From contig JAMPAX010000001.1 of the NCBI GenBank assembly GCA_023667015.1, positions 665,051 through 729,050 on the forward strand: a stretch of 64,000 nt of DNA, given 5' to 3'. Shown one piece after another: positions 25,950 through 35,305 of the stretch. This stretch comes from Muribaculaceae bacterium. Its GTDB lineage: Bacteria; Bacteroidota; Bacteroidia; Bacteroidales; Muribaculaceae. A program made the translations under genes and the position numbers. A model generated the notes under the pieces. It saw nothing but the letters and a program-made list of their open reading frames with translations. It was not told where the DNA came from and made no database searches. The number at the start of each line of letters is the position of its first letter. Position 1 is the first letter of the stretch.

Positions 25950-28484
25950 TTAAAAAGCAAAATGAAGGGAGATGCGTAGGCCACTCTTGTCAATGTCCGG
26001 AGCATCGCGATATGTCAATCTCCACATATAATCAATTCGTAGAAACGTTAGAATATTGTCTATTCCACATCCTATCTCCATATATGGGGTCTTCCTCAGG
26101 GTAGTCGTTCTTGCTCCGGCAGGAAAGCGATACAATTCGGGATTGTATGTGGGATTGTTTTTCCTTGTCAGTCCACCCATCAGCATCTTGAAAGTTATGA
26201 CTTCGCGGAGCTTGGCTTTCTTCACCAGCGGAATTCGATTGAACAATGTACCGTTGGCCCAATATGTTAAATCCAGAGCGCCGTAATAATCGTTGGCAAA
26301 TTCCATAGGATTCATCAGAGAGTAACTTTCAGGTTGAATAGTATAAGACAGGTTAGCATTCGGCCACATCAATGCCGGATACTGCACCTGACTCCATACC
26401 TTTCCCCCTTTCAAGATAACATCAGCATAACCAAAAGGGGAGAACCAGAATCGTTTATTTGCTGAAATCTCAGTGCGGTTGAGCGTAAAATCCGAACCGA
26501 GTAATTTCTTTGGGCCATACTCATGGGTAAGCATAATGACAGGCGCATCGAAATTTATCGGCACTCTATTGTTCTTGCCTTGAATGAAAGCCTCTCCGGG
26601 TGCATATCGTAGCTGAAGATACATAGAAGCTACATCATAATGCGGCACACTCCGCCCGTCAGCAAGAATGAAGGGTACCCATTGAGTAGCTTCCTGCCGC
26701 TCATGGCGCACTCCGGCAATCACGGAAAAGTTGTTGTTGAGTTCAAGACGATATTCGAATTGAGTATAACGTTGATAAGTGGCAAGATATGATGGCTTTC
26801 GTTTTATCGACAGAAAAATATTATCGGGGTTGGTGAACAGATAATGCTGTCCGAGCATATCTATGTCATATTTATGGGTAAGTCGAAGTGACTTAACGGG
26901 AAATTCACGTGCATGAAGCTTTTTGTCAACAAATGAATACTCCACCTCTGCATTATATTTAAGCTTCTTATCACGAAATCCGTAGGCTAAATACCCGCGA
27001 GCAAACCAGCGCTTGCTCAAAAAAGAAGTGGTCATTGCTCCCAGACGGAGGCGCACTCCTTCAGCCTTATTATAGCTCGCAAGAGTATTGACAGCATCAA
27101 AAAATACCTTGCTATCCTTGACCGGCTCCACATATCCTTGTACAAGAACCGAAAGGATTTTCTCTCCCCAATAAAACCATGGCAATTTCCTCATATTTGT
27201 GAGAATACTGCCCATACTCGCCTCTGCTTTTGTTAGAGGTATCATTCTCATCTGATTCCATAAAGCATCGGGACGTGTCTCTGCTTCTTGAAGCATGAAA
27301 TCCCGCCCTAACTTGTCGTAGAAGTCTGCAAAATGGTTATCCTTCACGTAAGAGAAATTTTTTCGAGAAGTGAGTCGCGAGATATAGAAACTCTGTGTTC
27401 CCGGCATTAGCTGTAGCTCACCGGACATGTCATCAAGAATCTTGTGTCTACGTCCGAGAGAATCGAGAAAAAACTCCTGCTTAATGAAAATATTGTCGAT
27501 ATAATTAAGATTTATTACTCGGGGCACTCTCATATCAATCCTTTTTATATAATATAGGGAGTCGCGAGAGCCTACAAGTGCATGACCATTGAAGCCGAAA
27601 GATTCCGGCGTCTTAGGCGCAAAACTTACATCTACAAATCTCTCACCATCAATAAGCGTAGTGTCTCCAAGATGAAACATGTAATAATCTCCGGCAATAT
27701 GGCTCAGAGGAGAGACAAACCTGTTTTGCAGCAAATTAATATCATTCGAATATATATCCGGTTCGCGAAGAATATCGCGGAGCATTCGATTTATATTGTC
27801 TTGATTGAAAGATTTATCAATACCCTCTGTTTTTACTGCCACAACGATATCCTTAGCCCGATCCGGAGAGTGGCTGAAAAGAGCCTTAGATATCTTTTCC
27901 TTGACACTCACCAAGAGAATAGGCAAACCCGTATTGCGCGCCGTATCTGCATAGTCTTTCATGAAGTTGTATTTCTTGGAACTGATATCTTCCGGGAGAG
28001 TATAGTTATTTAATCCAAGGGTAATACGTTCGTAGCTGTCATATGAATAGTAGGGTTCGTAGATCGGGTTTGTCTGTTTCCTGCAATTTCTCACCTTCAT
28101 CATCAAATCATATGCGGGATTATTCTTTTTTGAATACTTCTGCTTCTTAGGATTGACGATGAATTCAGTAAGCTCTGTTGTAGAGGGTGTCAAGTAAATT
28201 TTCATCCTATTGGCCGGGAAAGAATCTACAGAGATAGTCACAGGGTCATATCCATAAGAAGAAATTCTTACGGAATCATTGTCATCTAAAACTATCGAGA
28301 AGCGTCCCTTCTTGTCGGCTACTGCTGATTCCTCACTTGGACTACCATTCTTGACAATAGAGATATTTGCAAGCGAAATGGCATGATTCTCAATGGAATC
28401 AACTACCTTGCCATGTATTCTTCTTGCTGAGAGTGAAAAGCAGAATAGGAATGCTATTACGGTCAATAAAAATCTAATCCCCAT
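25950..28484 (-). CDS. DUF5686 outer-membrane protein with carboxypeptidase-regulatory-like N-domain
   Basis: 844 aa. Signal peptide (MGIRFLLTVIAFLFCFSLSA), a CarboxypepD_reg-like beta domain at about residues 20-100 (RIHGKVVDSIENHAISLANI, GYDPVTI), then the long DUF5686 region rich in aromatic beta-strands and ending GLRISLHFAF, a typical outer-membrane barrel ending with Phe. The start was placed at the ATG; the in-frame TTG three codons before lies on the -7 box. Function unknown; probably exposed on or in the outer membrane. Confidence 0.87.
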   Translation of the reverse strand: MGIRFLLTVIAFLFCFSLSARRIHGKVVDSIENHAISLANISIVKNGSPSEESAVADKKGRFSIVLDDNDSVRISSYGYDPVTISVDSFPANRMKIYLTPSTTELTEFIVNPKKQKYSKKNNPAYDLMMKVRNCRKQTNPIYEPYYSYDSYERITLGLNNYTLPEDISSKKYNFMKDYADTARNTGLPILLVSVKEKISKALFSHSPDRAKDIVVAVKTEGIDKSFNQDNINRMLRDILREPDIYSNDINLLQNRFVSPLSHIAGDYYMFHLGDTTLIDGERFVDVSFAPKTPESFGFNGHALVGSRDSLYYIKRIDMRVPRVINLNYIDNIFIKQEFFLDSLGRRHKILDDMSGELQLMPGTQSFYISRLTSRKNFSYVKDNHFADFYDKLGRDFMLQEAETRPDALWNQMRMIPLTKAEASMGSILTNMRKLPWFYWGEKILSVLVQGYVEPVKDSKVFFDAVNTLASYNKAEGVRLRLGAMTTSFLSKRWFARGYLAYGFRDKKLKYNAEVEYSFVDKKLHAREFPVKSLRLTHKYDIDMLGQHYLFTNPDNIFLSIKRKPSYLATYQRYTQFEYRLELNNNFSVIAGVRHERQEATQWVPFILADGRSVPHYDVASMYLQLRYAPGEAFIQGKNNRVPINFDAPVIMLTHEYGPKKLLGSDFTLNRTEISANKRFWFSPFGYADVILKGGKVWSQVQYPALMWPNANLSYTIQPESYSLMNPMEFANDYYGALDLTYWANGTLFNRIPLVKKAKLREVITFKMLMGGLTRKNNPTYNPELYRFPAGARTTTLRKTPYMEIGCGIDNILTFLRIDYMWRLTYRDAPDIDKSGLRISLHFAF

Positions 28485-28490
28485 GTTTTG

Positions 28491-28522
28491 CAAAATTACG
28501 AAAAAGTTCCATTACCCACAAC
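28491..28522 (-). promoter_or_regulatory. Predicted promoter of the DUF5686 gene
   Basis: On the reverse strand: GTTG, 20 bases, TAATTTTG, ending only 6 bases before the ATG. The expected transcription start coincides with or follows the start codon, as for lipA. Confidence 0.65.
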
Positions 28523-28555
28523 ATATTAGCAATTAAATACATTAGAATTAACGAA

Positions 28556-28690
28556 GCAACTATTCGGCTGCTCCCAATCCCTTGAATTGTAGGGATGTAC
28601 CCTGATGTGTCAGTCCTACGAAGCTCTGAAATCGATGGGAAACGGAAGTCCCGGAGTGTATCCCTACATTGACGAACAGTCGATTATGCA
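28556..28690 (+). repeat. Family 1 dispersed repeat, copy B
   Basis: 135 bp in the divergent spacing between the DUF5686 and transporter genes. Outer ends GCAACTATTCGGCTGCTC and GAACAGTCGATTATGC are imperfect inverted repeats; the inner pair is TTGTAGGGATGTACC and GTGTATCCCTACA. Core: CGAAGCTCTGAAATCGATGG, which matches the reverse complement of copy C almost base for base. Confidence 0.75.
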
Positions 28691-28715
28691 AATCATTATT
28701 GGGGTGAAGCCACAA

Positions 28716-30086
28716 TTATAATGAGGACAGAAGAACGATAATAATTAAGACAGGGGCTATCCATCTGATGATAAATTCGATTGTTGGATATAGCCAAATG
28801 TCCCTACCTCCTACAGGTGTGATCTCCCTGCGGAAGAACCCCTTTGGTATGATCCATCCTGTAAAGATTGCTATTAAGAGTGCTCCTAATGGCAACATAT
28901 AATTGGCCGTTATATTATCGAGGAAATCAAAGAATGTCATTCCACGGATTTTCCAATCTGAGAGCCGTCCGAACGAAAGGCTACTAAAAACAGTAAGCAC
29001 ACTTAATGAAATGAATATTAATAGTGTTGAACATAATCTTGACTTATGATATCTATCCATTACGTATTTTATGGCAACTTCGCCCATAGATATTGTGGAG
29101 GTAAGGGACGCAATTGTCAGCAATAAGAAGAATAGAATGGACCAAACACGTGTGCCCGGCATTCGAGAGAATACTTCCGGTAGAGTAACGAACACTAACG
29201 TAGACCCTCTCAATTCTTCACCATATAGGCCAAAACTGAACACTGCCGGAAATATAATCATACCCATAAGCACTGCAACAAATGTACTAAGACCGGCTAC
29301 AATCCCGGAGGTCGATACCAGTTTGGTGCATTTCGGGAAATAGCTACTATAAGTGATGAGACATCCCAACCCGAGACTTAAAGAGAAGAACGCCTGCCCA
29401 AGTGCACTAATGATCGAGTTGGTAGTTATTTTTGAAAAATCCGGTTTAAAGAAATATTCAAGTCCTGCTCCCGAATTTGGAAAGGTGAGAACTACGCAGC
29501 AAAATCCAATCAATAAAATAAATAGTATTGGCATAAGCCATGTAGATATTTTTTCGATTCCATTTTGCACACCACCCAGCAATACAAGTACATTTATACC
29601 AATCATTATAAACGTGAAGATAAGAGGATTCCAATCTGATTGGATATATTCCTCCATCTTCGTGAAGAATGCAGTCTTCATTACATTTACAGATTCATGG
29701 TCAGATACTATTGATGAATAAAGGTCTCCGGTAATAGACTGCCAAAGATACTCAAATGTCCAACCGGATACTACCATATAAAAGCCCAAAATGAGATAAG
29801 AGGCAAGAACGCCCAGAATGCCGGTGAGCCACCATTTTGTTCCGGGACTCAGAATCTTGAAGGCCTCAACGGCGTTTCCACGAGTGCCTCTACCGAGTGA
29901 AAATTCTGCCAACATAAGTGGCATGCCGAGCAATAATACACATATGATATATAGAAGCAGAAAAGCTGCTCCTCCATTACTTTGTGTTTCCGCCGGAAAG
30001 CGCCATACGTTTCCGAGACCAACGGCTGATCCTACTGTCGCAGCTATCAAGCCTATCTGGGATTTAAAGGTACAAGTGTTTTCCAT
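28716..30086 (-). CDS. Sodium-dependent transporter, NSS/SNF family
   Basis: 456 aa, about eleven to twelve membrane helices. TM1 signature GSAVGLGNVWRFPAETQSNG with the unwound substrate/sodium site, LLGMPLMLAEFSLG (TM2) and GQAFFSLSLGLGCLITYSSY (TM6 region). Family members import amino acids with sodium, LeuT-like; the substrate cannot be told. Divergent from the CYTH gene. Confidence 0.92.
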   Translation of the reverse strand: MENTCTFKSQIGLIAATVGSAVGLGNVWRFPAETQSNGGAAFLLLYIICVLLLGMPLMLAEFSLGRGTRGNAVEAFKILSPGTKWWLTGILGVLASYLILGFYMVVSGWTFEYLWQSITGDLYSSIVSDHESVNVMKTAFFTKMEEYIQSDWNPLIFTFIMIGINVLVLLGGVQNGIEKISTWLMPILFILLIGFCCVVLTFPNSGAGLEYFFKPDFSKITTNSIISALGQAFFSLSLGLGCLITYSSYFPKCTKLVSTSGIVAGLSTFVAVLMGMIIFPAVFSFGLYGEELRGSTLVFVTLPEVFSRMPGTRVWSILFFLLLTIASLTSTISMGEVAIKYVMDRYHKSRLCSTLLIFISLSVLTVFSSLSFGRLSDWKIRGMTFFDFLDNITANYMLPLGALLIAIFTGWIIPKGFFRREITPVGGRDIWLYPTIEFIIRWIAPVLIIIVLLSSL

Positions 30087-30207
30087 AGTTTAAAATTTAT
30101 GATAAAGTATCGCGAATTTTAACATTGTTTAAAGAATAACAATTAAATTTGATAAAAATTTCACTCTCAGGCGGTGGAATAATTTACATTAGACTATTTA
30201 ATGATTT

Positions 30208-30648
30208 ATGGCACTTGAAATTGAACATAAATATTTAGTATCGGGAATTACATATAAGGAAATGTCATCGGCCCACTATGAGATTCGCCAGGGATATCTA
30301 AACCGAGATCCGGAACGCACCGTACGCGTAAGAACAAAAGGAGAGAAGGGATTCATTACCATTAAGGGAAAGAATATCGGAGATGTCCGTCTTGAATTTG
30401 AATATGAAATCCCATTGGGGGATGCTAAGGAATTATTGCTACTTTGCAAAAAGCCAATACTCGAGAAGATAAGATGGATTGTACCATATGAAGGCTTTTT
30501 ATGGGAGGTAGACGAATTTAAAGGAGCACTTGAGCCATTGGTCACAGCAGAAATAGAACTGCCGAGTTCAGACACCCAATATCCTCACCCCCCATTTATT
30601 GTAGAGAACGTAACGGGGAATCCAAAGTACTATAATTCAAATTTATGA
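30208..30648 (+). CDS. CYTH domain phosphatase-like protein
   Basis: 146 aa. CYTH proteins bind triphosphates and include inorganic triphosphatases, thiamine triphosphatase and class IV adenylate cyclases. Seen: the ExExK motif (LEIEHKYLV), TVRVRTKGEKGFITIKGK, RLEFEYEIPL, EKIRWIV and WEVDEFKG, in order, covering the tunnel fold. The last residues (NPKYYNSNL) and the stop are encoded inside a 23-bp perfect hairpin, so the native C-terminus may have been replaced. Confidence 0.87.
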   Translation: MALEIEHKYLVSGITYKEMSSAHYEIRQGYLNRDPERTVRVRTKGEKGFITIKGKNIGDVRLEFEYEIPLGDAKELLLLCKKPILEKIRWIVPYEGFLWEVDEFKGALEPLVTAEIELPSSDTQYPHPPFIVENVTGNPKYYNSNL

Positions 30649-30670
30649 TTTGAATTATAGTACTTTGGAT
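30620..30670. repeat. Perfect 23-bp inverted repeat across the CYTH stop codon
   Basis: Two 23-base arms, beginning ATCCAAAGTACTATAATT on the left and its exact complement on the right, are separated by the 5-base loop TTATG. The stop codon TGA lies at the loop-right arm boundary. No T-run follows, so this is not a standard terminator, though it would stall or protect the mRNA end. It looks like a recent inverted duplication. Confidence 0.85.
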
Positions 30671-30720
30671 GGTTTATGGTTTATCGTTGAAGGATTGCTG
30701 GATTGCTGGATAGTTGCTCA

Positions 30721-30752
30721 TTTGCAGAACTTTCAGAAAATTTGTAATTTTG
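30721..30752 (+). promoter_or_regulatory. Predicted promoter of the L,D-transpeptidase/helicase unit
   Basis: TTTG, 20 bases, TAATTTTG, an exact match, leaving a leader of about 85 bases. Confidence 0.78.
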
Positions 30753-30843
30753 CAACATCTTTAAACAACATTGTCCATTAGGTTTTTTCAATAGTCTTTT
30801 ATTGATTCCCGGGTTCAATATTGTTACAATCGTTTGTTTATAA

Positions 30844-31320
30844 ATGAAAATGAAGTATCTATATTTTATATTTACGACTTTAATTATTTCTCTTATGGCT
30901 CTCAGTGTTTCAGCTGAGACAGTTTTGCATGTTGATAAACAAAATTTTCGCTTGTATGTTGTTCAGAGTGGCGACACTGTGGCCAACTATGGTGTATGTG
31001 TTGGTGTAAACCCCGGCCAAAAGATGCGGAAAGGTGATAATCGTACACCCGAAGGTACATTCAAGATTACTTCTATCGAACGTTCTTCAGCTTGGAAGTA
31101 TGATACGGGTTCCGATGGTGAGAAACGTAGTGTTTACGGTCCCTGGTTCTTTCGCCTTAACTGTCCACAATCTAAGCATATTGGCATTCATGGCACCTCT
31201 GAACCGGAAAGTATTGGCAGCTGCCAGAGTGAAGGTTGCATACGTCTGAAAAACGAGGATCTTCTCGACTTGAAGAGATATATTAAAGTGGGCACGAAAG
31301 TCATAATTTATCCCAACTAA
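30844..31320 (+). CDS. L,D-transpeptidase (YkuD) domain protein
   Basis: 158 aa. Signal peptide (ending in ALSVSAE), then the YkuD fold: LHVDKQNFRLYVVQSGD, GDNRTPEGTFKIT, FRLNCPQSKHIGIHGTSE and the catalytic SEGCIRLKNED (the Cys of the S/T-x-GC motif; the more usual His is Glu). It probably cross-links peptidoglycan or attaches proteins to it in the periplasm. The first of two Met codons was kept. Only one base separates it from the helicase gene, although the functions are unrelated. Confidence 0.87.
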   Translation: MKMKYLYFIFTTLIISLMALSVSAETVLHVDKQNFRLYVVQSGDTVANYGVCVGVNPGQKMRKGDNRTPEGTFKITSIERSSAWKYDTGSDGEKRSVYGPWFFRLNCPQSKHIGIHGTSEPESIGSCQSEGCIRLKNEDLLDLKRYIKVGTKVIIYPN

Positions 31321-31321
31321 T

Positions 31322-32659
31322 ATGAGATTCGATGAGCTTTTTGAGAGCGATGACATGCTCGATGCCCTCTGGGATATGCATTTCGATGAATGTACACCAA
31401 TTCAAGAACAAGCAATCCCGGCAGTACTTGAAGGACGTGATTTACTCGCGTGTGCTCAAACAGGCACTGGAAAAACAGCAGCATATCTTCTTCCTGTCAT
31501 AGACATGATTTCCGGAGGAGATTTCCCAACTGATGCAGTAAACTGCGTCATTATGGCTCCGACAAGAGAACTTGCCCAACAGATAGATCAGCAACTACAA
31601 GGGTTTGCTTACTATGTCCCCGTCAGTGGTATGGCCGTATATGGGGGTACCGACGGCAAGACCTATGAACAACAGCGGAAGAGCCTAAAGGCAGGTGCTG
31701 ATATTGTCATAGCAACCCCCGGGCGTCTCCTTGCTCATCTAAGCATGGGTTATGTTGACCTCTCAAATGTATCTTTCTTTATCCTTGACGAGGCTGACAG
31801 AATGTTGGATATGGGATTCTTTGATGATATTATGCAGATTATCGGCAGACTCCCCAATGAGCGGCAGACACTCCTTTTTTCAGCCACGATGCCTCCAAAA
31901 ATCCAACAACTTGCAAACAATATATTGAAAGACCCTGTTGAGATTAAGCTTGCAGTCTCCAAACCTGCTGAAAAAATCAAACAGTTGGCCTATGTAGTCT
32001 ATGAGACTCAAAAACTGCCGCTACTAAAGCATCTTTTTGACGAAAATCCTCCTCGTAGGGCCATAGTGTTCTCTTCCTCAAAGCTCAAATGCAAGGAACT
32101 TGCCAGGAGTCTTAAAAACAACAAGTTTAAAATAGGGGAGATGCATTCTGACCTCGACCAGGCTAAGAGGGATGAGATAATGCTGAAATTCAAGGCCGGA
32201 AAGATCAACGTCCTTGTAGCCACCGACATCGTCAGTCGTGGCATTGACGTTGATGATATTGAACTTGTAGTAAACTACGATGTTCCTCACGAGGCTGAAG
32301 ATTATGTCCACCGTATAGGCAGAACAGCTCGTGCAGACAGGGATGGTGTGGGTATAACATTCATCAGCGAAAAAGAACAGGGTAAGTTCCGTCAAATAGA
32401 GCGTCTACTCGAAAAAAGTGTGGAGAAAGTCCGGCTACCGGAATTTCTCGGAGCCGGACCGACCTACAACGCCAACGGAGCTTCCGGTAAGCAACGTCGA
32501 CGCAAAAAGAAACCGGCTAATAAGGCTCCAAAACCACACGCAGACGCCACTTCAGCCAAGGCAAATGCACCCAAGAAGAAACATCATCATCGCAAACCAT
32601 CCAATAAAAAATCTAATTCCATAAACCTCGCTGGTTGCAAACCCACGAGGACTGAATAG
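31322..32659 (+). CDS. DEAD-box ATP-dependent RNA helicase
   Basis: 445 aa. Q motif (ECTPIQEQAIPAVLEGRD), ACAQTGTGKTAAY (I), APTRELAQQ (Ia), TPGRLL (Ib), LDEADRMLDMGF (II), SATMP (III), ATDIVSRGIDV (V) and HRIGRTARAD (VI), then a Lys/Arg/His-rich tail for RNA binding. RhlE/DeaD type, likely in ribosome assembly or RNA turnover. The last ten or so codons (...NLAGCKPTRTE) read through the left hairpin of a family 2 repeat, so the extreme C-terminus derives from the repeat. Confidence 0.93.
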   Translation: MRFDELFESDDMLDALWDMHFDECTPIQEQAIPAVLEGRDLLACAQTGTGKTAAYLLPVIDMISGGDFPTDAVNCVIMAPTRELAQQIDQQLQGFAYYVPVSGMAVYGGTDGKTYEQQRKSLKAGADIVIATPGRLLAHLSMGYVDLSNVSFFILDEADRMLDMGFFDDIMQIIGRLPNERQTLLFSATMPPKIQQLANNILKDPVEIKLAVSKPAEKIKQLAYVVYETQKLPLLKHLFDENPPRRAIVFSSSKLKCKELARSLKNNKFKIGEMHSDLDQAKRDEIMLKFKAGKINVLVATDIVSRGIDVDDIELVVNYDVPHEAEDYVHRIGRTARADRDGVGITFISEKEQGKFRQIERLLEKSVEKVRLPEFLGAGPTYNANGASGKQRRRKKKPANKAPKPHADATSAKANAPKKKHHHRKPSNKKSNSINLAGCKPTRTE

Positions 32660-32740
32660 ACAATAGCCATAGTAAATTCGGTAGCTGTTGGTATGACAAG
32701 TAGACGTTATTCAGTTGCTGTGGGTTTGCAACCCACAGCA
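32626..32740 (-). repeat. Family 2 composite hairpin element, copy 2
   Basis: Left hairpin CCTCG...CGAGG around GGTTGCAAACC (imperfect), right hairpin TGCTGTGGGTT / AACCCACAGCA, an 11-bp perfect stem with loop TGC. On the reverse strand the order is the same as in copy 1: GCTG hairpin first, CTCGTGGG hairpin second, both preceded by AGTC-type bases. It lies between the convergent DEAD-box and lon genes and enters the former; it may serve as their terminator. Confidence 0.7.
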
Positions 32741-32767
32741 GGTATGAGCATTTCCTCGTGATTATTT

Positions 32768-35185
32768 TTATATTAACGCAAAGTCGGTTACTTCCGATAG
32801 GCGCCCTACATAATGGAAGGTCAAGCCGGTAAGGTACTTGTCGTTGATCTCTTCAATGTCCTTACGGTTCTCCTTGGAAAGTATGATATCGGTGATGCCG
32901 GCACGTCGCGCTGCAAGAATCTTTTCTTTAATTCCACCGACCGGCAACACTTTACCCCGGAGTGTGATCTCTCCCGTCATAGCCAATTTAGAACGTACTT
33001 TCCGTCCTGTAAGGGAAGAAGCAAGAGATGTCACCATTGTCACTCCAGCGGAAGGACCATCTTTAGGTATTGCTCCTTCCGGCACATGGATGTGGATATC
33101 GGTGGTGGCAAAGCGCTCCGGGTCTATACCATAATCCTCAGCGTGAGCCTTTAGATATTGAAGAGCCAATGTAGCCGACTCTTTCATGACATCACCCAGA
33201 TTACCTGTGAGAGTTAAAGTGCCCTTACCCTTGGATAGAGATGACTCAATAAATAGAATTTCTCCTCCCAAGCTTGTCCACGCAAGACCCGTGACTACTC
33301 CAAGATAATCGTTATTTTCATAGACATCGGGAACAACCTCCTCCCTGCCAAGAAATTGCTTGGCAAGTTCTACAGTGACTGTTGAGGGCACTTCCTTGCC
33401 GGAAGCTTTTTTTACAGCAAGCTTTCGTAGAATTTTAGCAATTTTCTTTTCAAGGGTCCGAACGCCGGACTCGCGAGTGTAGTTTTCTATAATGCTTCGC
33501 AAAGCATCCCGATTGAATTTTACTTCACCTTTCTCAAATCCATTTGCATCCAGTTCCTTAGGGACGAGATGTTGAATAGCTATTTCTATTTTCTCCTCGG
33601 CAATGTATCCGGAGATATCTATAATCTCCATGCGGTCAAGCAGAGGACCGGAAATTGTAGAGAGACTATTGGAAGTGGCTATGAAGAATATCTTTGAGAG
33701 ATCATAGTCAACGTCAACATAATTGTCATGGAACTTCATATTCTGTTCAGGATCAAGCACCTCTAGAAGAGCTGTTGACGGGTCTCCTTTATGGTCTTTC
33801 CCAATCTTGTCTACCTCATCCAGGACAATAACGGGATTGCCTGTGCCACACTTACCAAGAGCGGCAAGTATGCGTCCCGGCATGGAGCCGATGTATGTGC
33901 GACGATGTCCGCGGATTTCAGCTTCATCGTGGACACCGCCCAGCGAAATACGAGCATATTCCCTGCCGAGTGCTCGGGCTACGGAACGCCCCAAGGATGT
34001 CTTGCCTACTCCCGGAGGTCCCACAAGGCAGAGTATCGGAGATTTCATATCCTGACGGAGCTTTAATACCGCTATGTGCTCAATGATGCGCTCCTTCACT
34101 TTCTCCAACCCATAGTGGTCTTCATCAAGAACACGTTCTACTTTGCTGATGTCTACAGGTTCGCTGGAATAATTGTCCCAAGGAAGATTAAGCAATGTAT
34201 CCAGATATCCATATTGCACAGCATATTCAGGGTTGTTGAGATTTAGTCTGCCGAGCTTTTTTAGTTCCTTACTGAAATGTTCTGCTGCCTTCTCATTCCA
34301 GTTTTTCTTTTTAGCGCGCTCCTCAAGCTCACGGATATCTTCTTCATCGTTCTGTCCGAGTTCGTTTTGGATGACGTTCATCTGTTGCTGCAAGAAGTGT
34401 TCCTTTTGCTGCTGAGAGATGTCGGCATGTGTACGCTCATTGATAGCCATTTTTATCTCCATCAATTGAAGAGCTTGGTCAAGATGGAAAAGCAGCATTT
34501 TGAGACGTTTTTCAAATTCATTCTCCTCGAGAATCATCTGCTTCACCTTATAATCGAATGGAGCGTTCATACAGATAAAGTTCATCAACCTTATCGGATT
34601 GTCGGTCTGATTGAGGGCGAAACGCATCTCCCGAGTGTGGTCATCATCGATACAATTCAGAAAATCGTTGAATCTTTCGTTGACAGAAGATGTTAATGCA
34701 GCACTCTCTAAATTCCCTTCAGCAGGGTAGTGAGTTACATACGGCGTAATTTGACAAACAAGATCTCCTGATAATCTTTTAATATATTTCACTTTTACCC
34801 TCTTTCCGGTATGGATAAAAGCTGTAGCCGTACCGTCAGGCAGTGTCAGAAATTTAAGTACTCTGGCTATGACACCGATTCGGTACATATCTGAGGCAAC
34901 GGGAGTCTCAACATCCGAATCCTTCTGAGTTAGCAATACTATAGAGAGGTTCTCTTTTTCAGCATGCTCACATAGGTTTTTACTTGACTCTCTTCCTATA
35001 GGTATTGGCATAGTTGTGTCCTCAAAAGCTACTATGCCTCTTAGAGGAAGAATAGGCATAGAATCGGGGGTTGTAACCGGCATCTCCGTGCCAAGTTCAA
35101 TCTCCTCAAATCCTGTCACTATAGTACCCGTAGGATTGCTGCTAAATAGATTATTGTCAATTATCGTTTCGTTCTTCTTTTTCAT
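32768..35185 (-). CDS. lon: ATP-dependent Lon protease
   Basis: AAA+ serine protease degrading misfolded and regulatory proteins. N-terminal LON substrate domain (LPLRGIVAFEDTTMPIPIGR), AAA+ ATPase with GPPGVGKTSLGRS (Walker A) and VIVLDEVDKIG (Walker B), then the S16 peptidase with the Ser of PKDGPSAGVTM and the Lys of PVGGIKEKILAARRAG. 805 aa from the ATG that gives MKKKNETIID; the frame extends seven codons further. Full length. Its -7 box (TACCTTTG) is about 55 bases upstream. Confidence 0.96.
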   Translation of the reverse strand: MKKKNETIIDNNLFSSNPTGTIVTGFEEIELGTEMPVTTPDSMPILPLRGIVAFEDTTMPIPIGRESSKNLCEHAEKENLSIVLLTQKDSDVETPVASDMYRIGVIARVLKFLTLPDGTATAFIHTGKRVKVKYIKRLSGDLVCQITPYVTHYPAEGNLESAALTSSVNERFNDFLNCIDDDHTREMRFALNQTDNPIRLMNFICMNAPFDYKVKQMILEENEFEKRLKMLLFHLDQALQLMEIKMAINERTHADISQQQKEHFLQQQMNVIQNELGQNDEEDIRELEERAKKKNWNEKAAEHFSKELKKLGRLNLNNPEYAVQYGYLDTLLNLPWDNYSSEPVDISKVERVLDEDHYGLEKVKERIIEHIAVLKLRQDMKSPILCLVGPPGVGKTSLGRSVARALGREYARISLGGVHDEAEIRGHRRTYIGSMPGRILAALGKCGTGNPVIVLDEVDKIGKDHKGDPSTALLEVLDPEQNMKFHDNYVDVDYDLSKIFFIATSNSLSTISGPLLDRMEIIDISGYIAEEKIEIAIQHLVPKELDANGFEKGEVKFNRDALRSIIENYTRESGVRTLEKKIAKILRKLAVKKASGKEVPSTVTVELAKQFLGREEVVPDVYENNDYLGVVTGLAWTSLGGEILFIESSLSKGKGTLTLTGNLGDVMKESATLALQYLKAHAEDYGIDPERFATTDIHIHVPEGAIPKDGPSAGVTMVTSLASSLTGRKVRSKLAMTGEITLRGKVLPVGGIKEKILAARRAGITDIILSKENRKDIEEINDKYLTGLTFHYVGRLSEVTDFALI

Positions 35186-35267
35186 AGCTCTGTATATGAT
35201 TAGCAAACAGAAAATCCCCTTTCTGTGGGCTAACGGACTACAAAGGTAATAAAAAAGGAGGAATTTG

Positions 35268-35300
35268 TTTGTATTCTTTTACTGTTTTTTCTTACTTTTG
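35268..35300 (+). promoter_or_regulatory. Predicted promoter of the tRNA methyltransferase gene
   Basis: TTTG, 21 bases, TACTTTTG, ending 5 bases before the ATG; a third case of a promoter touching the start codon. A TACCTTTG box for lon lies on the other strand at 35241-35248. Confidence 0.65.
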
Positions 35301-35305
35301 TGGTA

